From Pseudarthrobacter sp. SSS035 (GTDB lineage: Bacteria > Actinomycetota > Actinomycetes > Actinomycetales > Micrococcaceae): a stretch of DNA of 64,000 bases. The stretch lies in the NCBI RefSeq assembly GCF_023273875.1, contig NZ_CP096882.1, positions 124,001-188,000 of the forward strand. The letters are read 5' to 3'. The position numbers were made by a program, and so were the translations under genes. Below the pieces are notes generated by a model, which was not told where the DNA came from, searched no databases, and saw only the letters and a program-made list of their open reading frames with translations. Below, piece after piece: positions 50,267-59,357 of the stretch; within the stretch, counting starts at the first letter, position 1, and every line of letters starts with the position of its first letter.

Positions 50267-50298
50267 AACCTTCGAGTTGAAGGTTATAGTTATGTCAA
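50267..50298 (-). promoter_or_regulatory. ftsQ-ftsZ intergenic: possible promoter box and hairpin
   Basis: On the minus strand TTGACA stands at 50298-50293. It is followed by AACCTTC (50285-50279) pairing with GAAGGTT (50273-50267). The -10 box is not clear. Actinobacterial ftsZ genes usually have their own promoters in this gap. Confidence 0.35.
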
Positions 50299-50387
50299 GT
50301 AACTCATGTCTGGAACGCTATTTCCTATGGTTCGGACATTCAATAACCGGAGCCGCGTGTCGCGGGAATACCGGGTAAATAAAGCGT

Positions 50388-51356
50388 TCAGCGCGTCACC
50401 GGATGCCGGGGCGCGCTCACATCGTACACACGGACGGGGTTCTTCGGGTCCGCGGGAACTTTGAGCAGGGCTTCAAGCACCTTGGCTTTGAGCTCCTTCT
50501 CCCCCGCATTCCCCCAAATGATGGTCTGACCGTCCACCAGTTGGAGCTCCACGGCGTCCACAGACTGGGCGGACGCGTTGGACAGCTTCGACAGCACGTC
50601 CAGCGGGAGAGCCCCGAGGACCGCTGCGGTGGCCTGGAAGAGGTCCTTGCCAATGGTTCCGGCGCCGCCGTCGATTACGGGCAGGGCCACCGTGGCAGGG
50701 TCCGCAGGGCTGGCCAGGACCACGCCGTCCACATCGACCAACTGGTACTGCTCCCCCTGCTTGACCAGGGCCACCGGGACCCGCTCCAAAACCTGGACCA
50801 CCAACCCGGACGGCGGGCGTGCCTGGGTTGAGACGGACTTGATCTGGACGAGCGGCGCCAGGAGGCGGCTGACCTCCTCATCGCTGATCTGGGGCAGGGG
50901 TTTGCCCTTCAGGGGTTCCAGTGCGGCCTGCACCTGTTCCGTGGTGACGAGCCGGGTCCCGGACACCGAGACGGTGCCTACGGCGAGTACCGGCGAAAAG
51001 ATTGCGGCGGCCAGCAGCGCACAGACCAACGCCAGGACAGAGCCCAGGGTCACCATGATGTTCCGCTTGAGGCGTTTTCCGGGCGGCTCCGGGAAGGCCA
51101 GCACATTATCGGTGCCCGCCGGCGCCTTGACTGCTGGTGCCTTGTCTGCCGGCGCCCCGCCCACTGATGCCTTGCCCGCTGATACCTTGTCCGCTGACCG
51201 CTTGCGGCCGGCGTCCTTCGCATTCTTACGGCCGGACAAAGACGGGGTGTCCGCCTCGGGGGCGCTTTTGGAGGCCGAAATGACCTCCGGTTCCGCCGGA
51301 ACGGAAGGCTGGCGCCTGCCCGGTGAAGCGTAGGTGGGCCGGCGCGGACTACCCAC
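50388..51356 (-). CDS. ftsQ: cell division protein FtsQ
   Basis: FtsQ links cytoplasmic and outer parts of the divisome. The 322-residue protein has a long Ala/Lys/Pro-rich cytoplasmic region (about 1-95), one membrane helix (NIMVTLGSVLALVCALLAAAI) and a POTRA domain (SPVLAVGTVSVSGTRLVTTE) followed by VTAEQ-like beta-domain sequence (VALPVIDGGA). The GTG at 51356 overlaps the murC stop by eight bases. The longer frame to 51395 would overlap murC by 47. Confidence 0.92.
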   Translation of the reverse strand: MGSPRRPTYASPGRRQPSVPAEPEVISASKSAPEADTPSLSGRKNAKDAGRKRSADKVSAGKASVGGAPADKAPAVKAPAGTDNVLAFPEPPGKRLKRNIMVTLGSVLALVCALLAAAIFSPVLAVGTVSVSGTRLVTTEQVQAALEPLKGKPLPQISDEEVSRLLAPLVQIKSVSTQARPPSGLVVQVLERVPVALVKQGEQYQLVDVDGVVLASPADPATVALPVIDGGAGTIGKDLFQATAAVLGALPLDVLSKLSNASAQSVDAVELQLVDGQTIIWGNAGEKELKAKVLEALLKVPADPKNPVRVYDVSAPRHPVTR

Positions 51357-52725
51357 CGAGAGCCTGCACGATCTGCGGTCCGAAGGCCGTGACATCCCCT
51401 GCCCCGACGGTCAGGATGATGTCGCCGGGTCCGGCGGCGTCCGTAAGGGCAGCAACCGCCCCGCCCGGCTCCACCAGGCGTCCGCCGGGCGACAGGTGCT
51501 CGGCGATGAGCTGGCTGCTGACTCCCGGGATGGGATCTTCGCGCGCGGGGTATATGTCCAGGACCAGGGCGGTGTCTGCCAGGTTCAGCGCATCTGCGAA
51601 CTCCCTGGCAAACTCCCTGGTGCGGGAGAACAGGTGCGGCTGGAACAGGACATGGACGCGGTGGCCTCCGGCCACGGACCGTGCAGCCGTCAGGGCGGCC
51701 CGGACCTCGGTGGGGTGGTGGGCATAGTCGTCATAGACGCGCACCCCGCGCGCCTCCCCTTTCAGTTCAAAGCGCCGGGAAGCGCCAGAGAAGTGCGCCA
51801 GGGCACGCGCGGCAGCTTCGGCGTCGACCCCCAGCTCCAGCGCGACGGCGACGGCGGCGGCGGCGTTCAGCGCGTTGTGTCTGCCCGGGACCTGCAGGTC
51901 CAGGGCGAACCGCCCGGCGGGTGAGGAGACCGCCACGTCCCCGGGGCCGCCGTCGTGCAGCACCAGGTCCGACCCCTCCGAGGTGCCGTACAGCACCACC
52001 CGGGTGTTGCCGCGCGCGCGCGTGCGCCCTGCGAGGGCTGCGGCGCCGGCGTCATCAGCGCAGGCGATCAGTACGCCGTCGGCCGGAAGCAGCTCCGTAA
52101 AGTGGTCGAAGGACTCGTAGACGGCCTCGGCGGTGCCGTAGTAGTCCAGGTGATCGGGTTCGACGTTGGTGACCACGGCTATCTTTGGCCGGTAGTTCAG
52201 GAAGGAGCCGTCGGACTCGTCAGCTTCGGCCACAAAGACCCCTGACGTGCCGTGGGCGGCATTGACGCCGAGCGCAGGCACGTTGGCGCCGATCGCAAAC
52301 GACGGATCCATCCCGGCGCCCTGGAGCAGGACGGTGATCATGGAGGTGGTGGTGGACTTGCCGTGGGTGCCTGCCACGGTCACCACGAGGTCGTCCCCCA
52401 TGGTGGCTGCCAGCGCTTCCGAGCGGTGCAGCACGGGCAGGCCGGCCGCACGCGCGGCCACCAGTTCGGGGTTGTCCGCACGGATCGCCGAGCCGGCCAC
52501 TACAGTCTGGGCATTGCCCAGGTTGGCTGCGGCGTATCCGACGGCGATCCTCGCGCTGGCGGCGGCCAGCTCCGCCATCACCGGAAGGTCCTTGGCATCC
52601 GATCCGCTGACGGCGACGCCGCGGGCCACCATGATGCGGGCCACGGCGGACATTCCCACCCCGCCGATGCCGATGAAATGGACTCGGCCCAGGGACTCCT
52701 GGCTGCGGATGCTTGCGGGGATCAT
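51349..52725 (-). CDS. murC: UDP-N-acetylmuramate--L-alanine ligase MurC
   Basis: MurC adds L-Ala to UDP-MurNAc, the first amino acid of the peptidoglycan stem. The 458-residue protein has the nucleotide loop VHFIGIGGVGMSAVARIM, the ATP loop GTHGKSTTTSMI, FVAEADESDGSFLNYRPK, VTNVEPDHLDYY and the C-terminal FQPHLFSRTREF. The start overlaps the murG stop by four bases. Confidence 0.97.
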   Translation of the reverse strand: MIPASIRSQESLGRVHFIGIGGVGMSAVARIMVARGVAVSGSDAKDLPVMAELAAASARIAVGYAAANLGNAQTVVAGSAIRADNPELVAARAAGLPVLHRSEALAATMGDDLVVTVAGTHGKSTTTSMITVLLQGAGMDPSFAIGANVPALGVNAAHGTSGVFVAEADESDGSFLNYRPKIAVVTNVEPDHLDYYGTAEAVYESFDHFTELLPADGVLIACADDAGAAALAGRTRARGNTRVVLYGTSEGSDLVLHDGGPGDVAVSSPAGRFALDLQVPGRHNALNAAAAVAVALELGVDAEAAARALAHFSGASRRFELKGEARGVRVYDDYAHHPTEVRAALTAARSVAGGHRVHVLFQPHLFSRTREFAREFADALNLADTALVLDIYPAREDPIPGVSSQLIAEHLSPGGRLVEPGGAVAALTDAAGPGDIILTVGAGDVTAFGPQIVQALGG

Positions 52726-53822
52726 GCGGATACCGCTTCCAGGACAAGGTCAGCCATGCGCTGATCGGCGTTTCTGATGCCAAGGCGGCGCGAGCTGGCG
52801 GCCATGGTGGCCAGGCGGCCGGGGTCGGTGACCAGGGGGATGAGCCTGCTGGCCACCCACTGCGCGGTGAAGTCCTTATCCTGGACCAGGAGTGCGCCGC
52901 CGGCGTTCACGAGCCCCGCCGCGTTGAGCGCCTGCTCGCCGTTGCCGATGGGCAGCGGGACAAACACTGCCGGCACTCCCACGGCGGCCACTTCGCAGAC
53001 CGTGGCTGCGCCGGACCGCGCCAGCAGCACGTCGGCGGCGGCGTACACCCGTTCCATGCCGTCCACGTACTCCAGCTGCCGGTAGCCCGGCGCGGCGAGC
53101 GGGCCGCCGTCGGGCCCCAAAACCGTCTTGCCGCGGCCGGTGATGTGGAGTGTCTGGATCCCCGCCGCGCCAAGATCCTCGACGGAGGCTGCGACTGCGC
53201 GGTTGATGCTCAGGGCCCCGGAAGAACCGCCGGTCACAATCAGCGTTGGCGACGTGGGATCCAGGCCCAGTTCTTCGCGCGCGGCGGCGCGGGCAGCGTC
53301 ACGGTCCAGGCTGGAGATTTCGGTCCGCATGGGCATGCCCACATGGCGGGCGTGACGCAGGCGCGTGGTGTCGAAGGCGGTGGCCACGTGACGGGTCAGG
53401 AACGATCCCACCCGGTTGGCCAGGCCGGGCCTGGTATTGGCCTCATGGATCACGATGGGGATTCCCCGGCGCCGGGCGGCGAGGTACAGGGGTGTGCAGA
53501 CGTAGCCGCCGACGCCCACCAGGACGTCAGCCGAGGCGTCGTCGAGGATGCGTCCGGACTGCCTGACCGCCCCGGCCAGCCGTGCGGGCAGCCTGAGGAG
53601 GTCAACGGAAGGTTTCCGCGGAAACGGCACCCGGTCGATGGTGGCCAGGTCCAGGCCGGCGGCTGGCACCAGCCGGGTTTCCATGCCGGCGGGCGTGCCC
53701 ACAGCCAGCAGCCTCGCTCCGGGCGCGGCTGCACGCAGGGCGGCCGCGATGGCCAGAAGGGGGCTGATGTGGCCGGCGGTTCCGCCGCCCGCCAGGACAA
53801 TGGACAGGTTCTGGGAAGTCAT
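52722..53822 (-). CDS. murG: UDP-GlcNAc transferase MurG (lipid II synthase)
   Basis: MurG transfers GlcNAc to lipid I on the inner face of the membrane, making lipid II. The 366-residue GT-B protein has LAGGGTAGHISPLLAIAAAL near the N-terminus, GVGGYVCTPLYLAARRRGIP, IHEANTRPGLANRV, VTGGSSGALSINRAV and RSGAATVCEVAAVGVPAVFV. The ATG lies six bases after ftsW. The stop overlaps the murC start. Confidence 0.97.
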   Translation of the reverse strand: MTSQNLSIVLAGGGTAGHISPLLAIAAALRAAAPGARLLAVGTPAGMETRLVPAAGLDLATIDRVPFPRKPSVDLLRLPARLAGAVRQSGRILDDASADVLVGVGGYVCTPLYLAARRRGIPIVIHEANTRPGLANRVGSFLTRHVATAFDTTRLRHARHVGMPMRTEISSLDRDAARAAAREELGLDPTSPTLIVTGGSSGALSINRAVAASVEDLGAAGIQTLHITGRGKTVLGPDGGPLAAPGYRQLEYVDGMERVYAAADVLLARSGAATVCEVAAVGVPAVFVPLPIGNGEQALNAAGLVNAGGALLVQDKDFTAQWVASRLIPLVTDPGRLATMAASSRRLGIRNADQRMADLVLEAVSA

Positions 53823-53828
53823 CTGGTG

Positions 53829-55217
53829 CTACGTACGCTTTCTTGCGGTTGTTGTGGGGCTGGCGGTCTTGCGGGCAACGGTAGTCGGGCCGGCGGTTTT
53901 CCGGCCAGCAGGTTTGCGGCCAGCGGCTCCCCCGGCCTTCTTGGCGCCGAGTTTGAGCAGTTTCTTCGGCCTGAGGGCGGGCGCCATCTGTTCGCGGGCG
54001 AGCGACAGCACCACCCCCACGGCGCAGAGCGACATCAGCAGTGCCGAACCGCCGTAGGAAATGAATGGCAGCGGCACGCCGATCACGGGCATCAGCCCTG
54101 TCACCACGGCCATGTTGACCGTGGCCTGCCCCAGCAGCCACACCATGATGGTGCCGGCCAGCACCCGGTGGAACGTATCCTCCTGCGCCACCACTACGCG
54201 GTAGATGGCGGCGCCAAGGATGGCAAAAAGGACAAGCACGACGACGGTGCCCACCAGGCCGAGTTCCTCGCCGATGATGGCGAAGATGAAGTCGTTGTGG
54301 GCTTCCGGGATCCAGCTGTACTTCTGCCGGCTTTGGCCCAGGCCAACCCCGAACCAGCCGCCGGACGCGAGCCCGTACAGCCCGTTGGTGGCCTGGTAGT
54401 TGGCGTCAATGCCGTCGGCACAGGACTGGCCTGTCCACCACGAGGTGATGCGGCACATGCGGTTTGAGCTGGTGATGGCCATGACGGCCGTGCCGGCGAC
54501 CGCGGCCAGGGCGGCGAACCCGAACAGGTACAGCGGTACGCCGGCGAAGAAGAGGGCGGCAGCAGTGATCATCATGATGATCATGGCCGTGCCCAGGTCA
54601 TTGCCCAGCAGGACCAGGCCGATGACCCCGCCCGCCAGCGGCACGGCCGGGATCAGCACGTGGGGCCAGCGCCGCAGCAGCTTCCCTTTCCTGGCCAGGA
54701 CGGTGGCCATCCACAGCGCCAGAGTCAGCTTGGATGCCTCGGACGGCTGGAACGTGATGCCGCCCAGGTCGATCCAGTTCTTGTTGCCGTTGACTTCGTC
54801 TCCGATCACCTGCACCAGGACCAGGAGGACAAGGGCCCCGCCCAGTCCGGGCCAGGCCAGGCGCTTCAGCCAGACCACGTTGATGCGGGAGAGGACAAAC
54901 ATGGTGAAGATGCCGATGGCGGCGAACATTCCCTGCTTGAGGGCGTCGCCGTAGGGCGATTTTCCGGCAGCGATGGATTCGACGCTGGAGGCCGATAGCA
55001 CCATCATGATGCCGATGGCGGTCAGGGCCAGCGTGGAACCAAGGATCAGGTAATAGGTTGAGCCGTTCTTGGAGGTGCCGGTTCCTTCCAGCGTGGACCA
55101 GAAGGCTTGGTACGAGTCCCGGATCCGGTCCGGCAGGGTGACGGTGGACTTTACGGGAGAAGCGGGTTTCCCGGCGCGCGGCCGGGGGGCCGGCGACCGG
55201 GTGGGCGTGCTGACCAT
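53829..55217 (-). CDS. ftsW: septal peptidoglycan glycosyltransferase FtsW (SEDS)
   Basis: FtsW polymerises lipid II at the division septum together with FtsI. The 462-residue protein has about ten membrane helices, the SEDS motifs GITFQPSEASKLTLALWMAT, LVLLGNDLGTAMIIMMITAA, YNxxLW-like NGLYGLASGGWFGVGLGQSR and QKYSWIPEAHNDFIFAIIGE, and GVPLPFISYGGSALL. The N- and C-terminal tails are basic and Ala/Lys/Thr-rich, the C-terminal with repeated KTA units. It lies two bases downstream of murD. Confidence 0.95.
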   Translation of the reverse strand: MVSTPTRSPAPRPRAGKPASPVKSTVTLPDRIRDSYQAFWSTLEGTGTSKNGSTYYLILGSTLALTAIGIMMVLSASSVESIAAGKSPYGDALKQGMFAAIGIFTMFVLSRINVVWLKRLAWPGLGGALVLLVLVQVIGDEVNGNKNWIDLGGITFQPSEASKLTLALWMATVLARKGKLLRRWPHVLIPAVPLAGGVIGLVLLGNDLGTAMIIMMITAAALFFAGVPLYLFGFAALAAVAGTAVMAITSSNRMCRITSWWTGQSCADGIDANYQATNGLYGLASGGWFGVGLGQSRQKYSWIPEAHNDFIFAIIGEELGLVGTVVVLVLFAILGAAIYRVVVAQEDTFHRVLAGTIMVWLLGQATVNMAVVTGLMPVIGVPLPFISYGGSALLMSLCAVGVVLSLAREQMAPALRPKKLLKLGAKKAGGAAGRKPAGRKTAGPTTVARKTASPTTTARKRT

Positions 55218-55219
55218 TG

Positions 55220-56782
55220 TTACTCCTCGCCGGTCTGGGCCTGCCCTTCCACCAGCTCGCGGACAGCTTCAATAAAGGCGTCGCCGCGGTGAGCATAGGA
55301 AGAGAACTGATCCATGGAAGCAGCTGCCGGGGCCATCAGCACGGTGTCGCCTGATGCCGCCAGCTGCGCCGCTGACGCAACGGCCCGGGACATCACGGCC
55401 GCACCGGAATCCGGCGAGCTGTCCGTGGTGGCTCCGCCCGTTGCGGCAGTCTGCATATTTTCAGTGTCGCCCGGCGGCGTCGTGATCACGGGGACATCCG
55501 GCGCGTGTCGCTGCAAGGCCTCCGCAAGCGCGGCGGTGTCCGTACCGATGAGTACCACAGCCTTGAGCCGGGCGGCGTGGTCCCGGACCAGGTGGTCGTA
55601 GCTGACGCCCTTGGACAGGCCGCCGGCGATCCAGATGACGTTTTCAAAGGTGGCCAGTGACGCGGCTGCTGCGTGCGGGTTGGTGGCCTTGGAATCGTTG
55701 ACCCAGAGCACGCCGTTCTGCTTGGCGACCGGCTGGATGCGGTGGTTGCCCGGCACGTAGTCCTGGATTCCCTGGCGCACGGCCTTCGCATCCACACCGT
55801 AGGCCCGGACCAGGGCCGCAGCCGCCAGGGCGTTCGCCACCATGTGCCGGGGTGCAACCTGCCCCAGGTCGGTCATCGATGCCAGCTCGGCGGCGCTGTC
55901 CCTGCGTTCCTCGATAAACGCGCGGTCCACGAGCAGGCCCTCCACCACGCCGAGCATGCTGATGGCCGGCGTGAGTGTGGTGAAGCCGACGGCCCGGCAG
56001 CCCTCCACAACGTCAGCGTCCTCAACCATCCGTTCGGTCTCGATCTGTTCCGCGTTGAAGATGCAGGCCTTCTGGGTCCGCGCATAGACCTTGGCCTTGT
56101 CCGCGAGGTAGGAATTGTAGGAACCGTGCCAGTCAACGTGGTCCTCAGCCACGTTCAGGCAGACGCTGGCCACCGGCGACAGCGTTTCAGCCCAATGCAG
56201 CTGGAAGCTGGATAGTTCAACCGCGAAGACGTCGTATTCCACGGGGTCGCGGAGGGCGTCCAGGATGGGGGTGCCCACATTGCCGACCGCGATGGCCTTC
56301 AGGCCGGCGGCCTGCAGCATCGACGCCGTCAGGCCCACCGTGGTGGTCTTGCCGTTGGTGCCGGTGATGGTCAGCCAGTCAGCGGTCTTGTGCCCGGCCC
56401 GGACCCGCAGGCGCCAAGCAAGCTCGACGTCGCCCCAGACCGGAATGTGGGCGCGCGCAGCGGCCGCCAGGAGCGCCTGGTCAGGCCGCCAACCCGGGGA
56501 GGTCACGATGAGGTCGGGGAAGCTGCCATCGATCTTGGGGATCCTGTTGACGGCTTCCTCGCCCAGGAGCACGTCCACGGCGCCGACGATCTTCAGGGTG
56601 TCGGCCTGAGCCTCAGCCGTCTCGGACGTGGCGGCATCAACCACCACCACCCGGGCACCGAGTTCGATGAGGGTATCTGCCGCGGCGAACCCGGACACTC
56701 CGATGCCGGTGACTGCAACGCGCAGCCCTGCCCAGTCAGAATCCCAACTGACCAGGTCTTGCAGGCGGGGAGAAACAGTCAC
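55220..56782 (-). CDS. murD: UDP-MurNAc-L-Ala--D-glutamate ligase MurD
   Basis: MurD adds D-Glu to the peptidoglycan precursor. The 520-residue protein (GTG at 56782) has VAVTGIGVSGFAAADTLIEL, the ATP loop TGTNGKTTTVGLTASM, ELSSFQLHW, NVAEDHVDWHGS and WVNDSKATNPHAAAASL. The stretch around GDTENMQTAATGGATTDSSP (about 441-460) looks like an inserted Ala/Thr/Ser-rich loop absent from typical 450-residue MurD. The start overlaps the mraY stop (GTGA), which favours this GTG over the longer frame to 56797. Confidence 0.95.
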   Translation of the reverse strand: MTVSPRLQDLVSWDSDWAGLRVAVTGIGVSGFAAADTLIELGARVVVVDAATSETAEAQADTLKIVGAVDVLLGEEAVNRIPKIDGSFPDLIVTSPGWRPDQALLAAAARAHIPVWGDVELAWRLRVRAGHKTADWLTITGTNGKTTTVGLTASMLQAAGLKAIAVGNVGTPILDALRDPVEYDVFAVELSSFQLHWAETLSPVASVCLNVAEDHVDWHGSYNSYLADKAKVYARTQKACIFNAEQIETERMVEDADVVEGCRAVGFTTLTPAISMLGVVEGLLVDRAFIEERRDSAAELASMTDLGQVAPRHMVANALAAAALVRAYGVDAKAVRQGIQDYVPGNHRIQPVAKQNGVLWVNDSKATNPHAAAASLATFENVIWIAGGLSKGVSYDHLVRDHAARLKAVVLIGTDTAALAEALQRHAPDVPVITTPPGDTENMQTAATGGATTDSSPDSGAAVMSRAVASAAQLAASGDTVLMAPAAASMDQFSSYAHRGDAFIEAVRELVEGQAQTGEE

Positions 56783-57888
56783 AGGAGCACAACCCATTCA
56801 GCGTAGAAGACACCCAGGCCCACGGCCACGAAGAGACCGCCCAGGATCCAGAACCGGACCACCACCGTGACTTCTGCCCAGCCCTTGAGTTCGAAGTGGT
56901 GCTGCAGCGGTGCCATCTTGAAGACGCGTTTACCGCCGGTTGCTTTGAAGTAGCCCACCTGGATGATCACGGACAGGGTAATCAGGACGAACAGGCCGCC
57001 GATGATTCCCAGCAGCAGTTCCGTCCGCGACAGGATGGCGAAGCCGGCGATCGCGCCGCCGATGGCCAATGACCCGGTGTCACCCATAAAGATCTTGGCC
57101 GGGGAGGTGTTCCACCAGAGGAATCCCACGAGGGCGGCGCTCAGGATGGCTGCCAGGAGCGCCAGGTCCAGGGGGTCGCGGACGGAGTAGCAGCCGCTGC
57201 CGGCTTCCCGCGGCGAGCCGCAGGCCTGGTTGTTCTGCCAGATGCCCATCAGCGTGTAGGCACCGAAGACCATGACCGAGGCACCGGCAGCGAGACCGTC
57301 CAGGCCGTCCGTCAGGTTTACGCCGTTCGTCGCCGCCGTGACGATCAGGTTGGACCAGAGGACAAAGAGGATTGCGCCGACCACCGTGCCGGCGAAGGCC
57401 AGGTCCAGCCAGGGAATGTCGCGGACCAGGGAGATTTTGGTCGAGGCCGGCGTCAGGCCGTCCGGGTCGGGAAAGTTCAGGGCCAGGATGGCGAAGGCTA
57501 TGCCCACCGCGGCCTGGAGGATGAGCTTGGCCTTCGCGTCCAGGCCAAGGCTCCGCTGGCGGGAGATCTTGATGAAATCGTCCAGGAAGCCCACCAGCCC
57601 CATGCCGACCATCAGGAAGAGCAGGATCAGGGCGGAGGCGGAGGGGCCTGCCGAGGCGGGGTTCATCATCCACATAATCAGGTGGGTCAGCCCGTAGCTG
57701 AGCAGGACCGCGCCCACCACCACGGTGCCGCCCATGGTGGGAGTGCCGCGTTTGGTGTGGTGGGACGTGGGTCCGTCATCACGGATGAATTGGCCGTAGC
57801 TCTTGCGGACAAGCAAGCGGATAAACAGCGGCGTTCCCACCAAGGCAAACAGCAGGGCAAGTCCTGCGCCGATAAGTAGTGCAATCAC
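56779..57888 (-). CDS. mraY: phospho-MurNAc-pentapeptide translocase MraY
   Basis: MraY transfers phospho-MurNAc-pentapeptide to undecaprenyl phosphate, giving lipid I. The 369-residue membrane protein has about ten helices, TKRGTPTMGGTVVVGAVLLS (family signature), the catalytic aspartates in GFLDDFIKISRQRS, NLTDGLDGLAAGASVM and MGDTGSLAIGGAIAGFA, and HHFELKGWAEVTVV near the end. The ATG overlaps the murF stop by four bases. Confidence 0.97.
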   Translation of the reverse strand: MIALLIGAGLALLFALVGTPLFIRLLVRKSYGQFIRDDGPTSHHTKRGTPTMGGTVVVGAVLLSYGLTHLIMWMMNPASAGPSASALILLFLMVGMGLVGFLDDFIKISRQRSLGLDAKAKLILQAAVGIAFAILALNFPDPDGLTPASTKISLVRDIPWLDLAFAGTVVGAILFVLWSNLIVTAATNGVNLTDGLDGLAAGASVMVFGAYTLMGIWQNNQACGSPREAGSGCYSVRDPLDLALLAAILSAALVGFLWWNTSPAKIFMGDTGSLAIGGAIAGFAILSRTELLLGIIGGLFVLITLSVIIQVGYFKATGGKRVFKMAPLQHHFELKGWAEVTVVVRFWILGGLFVAVGLGVFYAEWVVLL

Positions 57889-59351
57889 AGCAGCTCGCTC
57901 CCTTCATCGGTGGGTTCGGTGGATTGTGGGGGTAATGCTATCCGATCGCCCAGGTGCCGCAGTCCAACGCTGTTGGACGACTTGAAAAGCACCAGGTCGC
58001 CGGGCTCAAGCTCGGCGTTCAGGAGCGCATAGGCGTCCTCGGCGGTTTCGGCAAAGACGCATTCGTCGCCCCAGGAACCCTCCTGGACGGCGGAAACGTA
58101 GAGTGCGCGGGCTTCGCGGCCGACGACGACCAGCCGGGAAATGTTCAGGCGGACCACCTGGGTGCCCACAACGGTGTGTTCACGGATGGAATCGGGTCCC
58201 AGTTCCAGCATGGCGCCCAGGACGGCCCAGGTGCGCCGTCCGCGGCCAAGGTCGGCCAGCGTGCGCAGGGCCGCCCGCATGGACTCCGGGTTGGCGTTGT
58301 AGGCGTCGTTGATGATGGTCACGCCGTCAGCACGTTCAGTGCGTTCCATCCGCCAACGGCTGGCTGCTGACTGTGTGCTCAGCGATGCGGCGATGTCCTT
58401 GCCGGACACTCCGGCCGCGTGCGCGGCCGCTGCTGCGGCGAGGAGGTTGCCGGTGTGGTGGGCGCCGATGAGGCGGCTGCTGACGTGCAGGCCTGTTTCG
58501 GCGCCGGGCAGGACGAGCTCGAATTCCGGGTTGCCCCCAGCGTTTGTGTCCGGATTCTCGGCCCGAACGGTCGCGTCAGGGCGTCCTTCGGCCGAGAAGC
58601 CCAGCACGGTGGCGCCGGTGCGGCTGCGCATGGCAGCGACGCGGTCGTCGTCGAGGTTGATGACGGCGGTGCCGCCGGCGGCGAGGGCCTCCACCAGTTC
58701 GCCCTTGGCCTGGGCAATGTTGTCCACGCCGCCGAACTCCCCGGCGTGGGCAGTGCCGATGCCGAGGACGACGCCGATGTCAGGCCTGACCATGCCGGCC
58801 AGGTAGCGGATGTGCCCGATGCCTGTGGCACCCATCTCGATCACCAGGTACCGCGTTTGGGTGTCGGCGCGGAAGACGGTGAGCGGTACGCCCACCTCGC
58901 CGTTGTAGGACCCCTGCGGGGCAACGGTGACGCCCTGCTGGGTGAGGATGCCGGCGAGGAGGTCCTTCGTGGTGGTCTTCCCGGCGGAACCGGTGATCCC
59001 GATGACGGTCAGGGGGTCGCCTGCGGCAGACCGGGCCAGGCGGATCCGACGGACCGCTTCGGCGGCCAGCGCGCCCATGGCCAGCACGGCATCCTCTACC
59101 AGGACGGCCGGATAGTTGACGCCGTCCGGGCCCGTTACGGGGCGCTCGGCGAGGACCAGCACCGCACCGCGGCTGAAGGCGGCGGCAACGAAGTCGTGGC
59201 CATCAGCGTGCTCGCCAGGTTTCGCCACGTATAGCGACCCGGCGGCAGCCTCGCGCGAATCGGTGACCACCGAAAGGGGCGTGATCCCCGGATCGGCGTC
59301 CAGGCGTCCGTGTGTGATATCGGCGATTTCCGCCGCAGTAAGTGCAATCAT
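57885..59351 (-). CDS. murF: UDP-MurNAc-tripeptide--D-Ala-D-Ala ligase MurF
   Basis: MurF adds D-Ala-D-Ala to complete the pentapeptide. The 488-residue protein has the ATP loop GSAGKTTTKDLLAGIL, YLVIEMGATGIGHIRYLAGM, VINLDDDRVAAM, LGFSAEGR, and NDAYNANPESMRAALRTLAD with the catalytic Asn/Asp. It lies six bases after murE, and its stop overlaps the mraY start. Confidence 0.96.
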   Translation of the reverse strand: MIALTAAEIADITHGRLDADPGITPLSVVTDSREAAAGSLYVAKPGEHADGHDFVAAAFSRGAVLVLAERPVTGPDGVNYPAVLVEDAVLAMGALAAEAVRRIRLARSAAGDPLTVIGITGSAGKTTTKDLLAGILTQQGVTVAPQGSYNGEVGVPLTVFRADTQTRYLVIEMGATGIGHIRYLAGMVRPDIGVVLGIGTAHAGEFGGVDNIAQAKGELVEALAAGGTAVINLDDDRVAAMRSRTGATVLGFSAEGRPDATVRAENPDTNAGGNPEFELVLPGAETGLHVSSRLIGAHHTGNLLAAAAAAHAAGVSGKDIAASLSTQSAASRWRMERTERADGVTIINDAYNANPESMRAALRTLADLGRGRRTWAVLGAMLELGPDSIREHTVVGTQVVRLNISRLVVVGREARALYVSAVQEGSWGDECVFAETAEDAYALLNAELEPGDLVLFKSSNSVGLRHLGDRIALPPQSTEPTDEGSELL

Positions 59352-59357
59352 CTCGGT

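Noticed and set aside
52713..54467. Long plus-strand frame of 584 codons opposite murG and ftsW
   Set aside because: It lies antisense to two unmistakable core genes, its composition is the usual high-GC shadow (Gly/Arg/His-rich), and no domain is visible.
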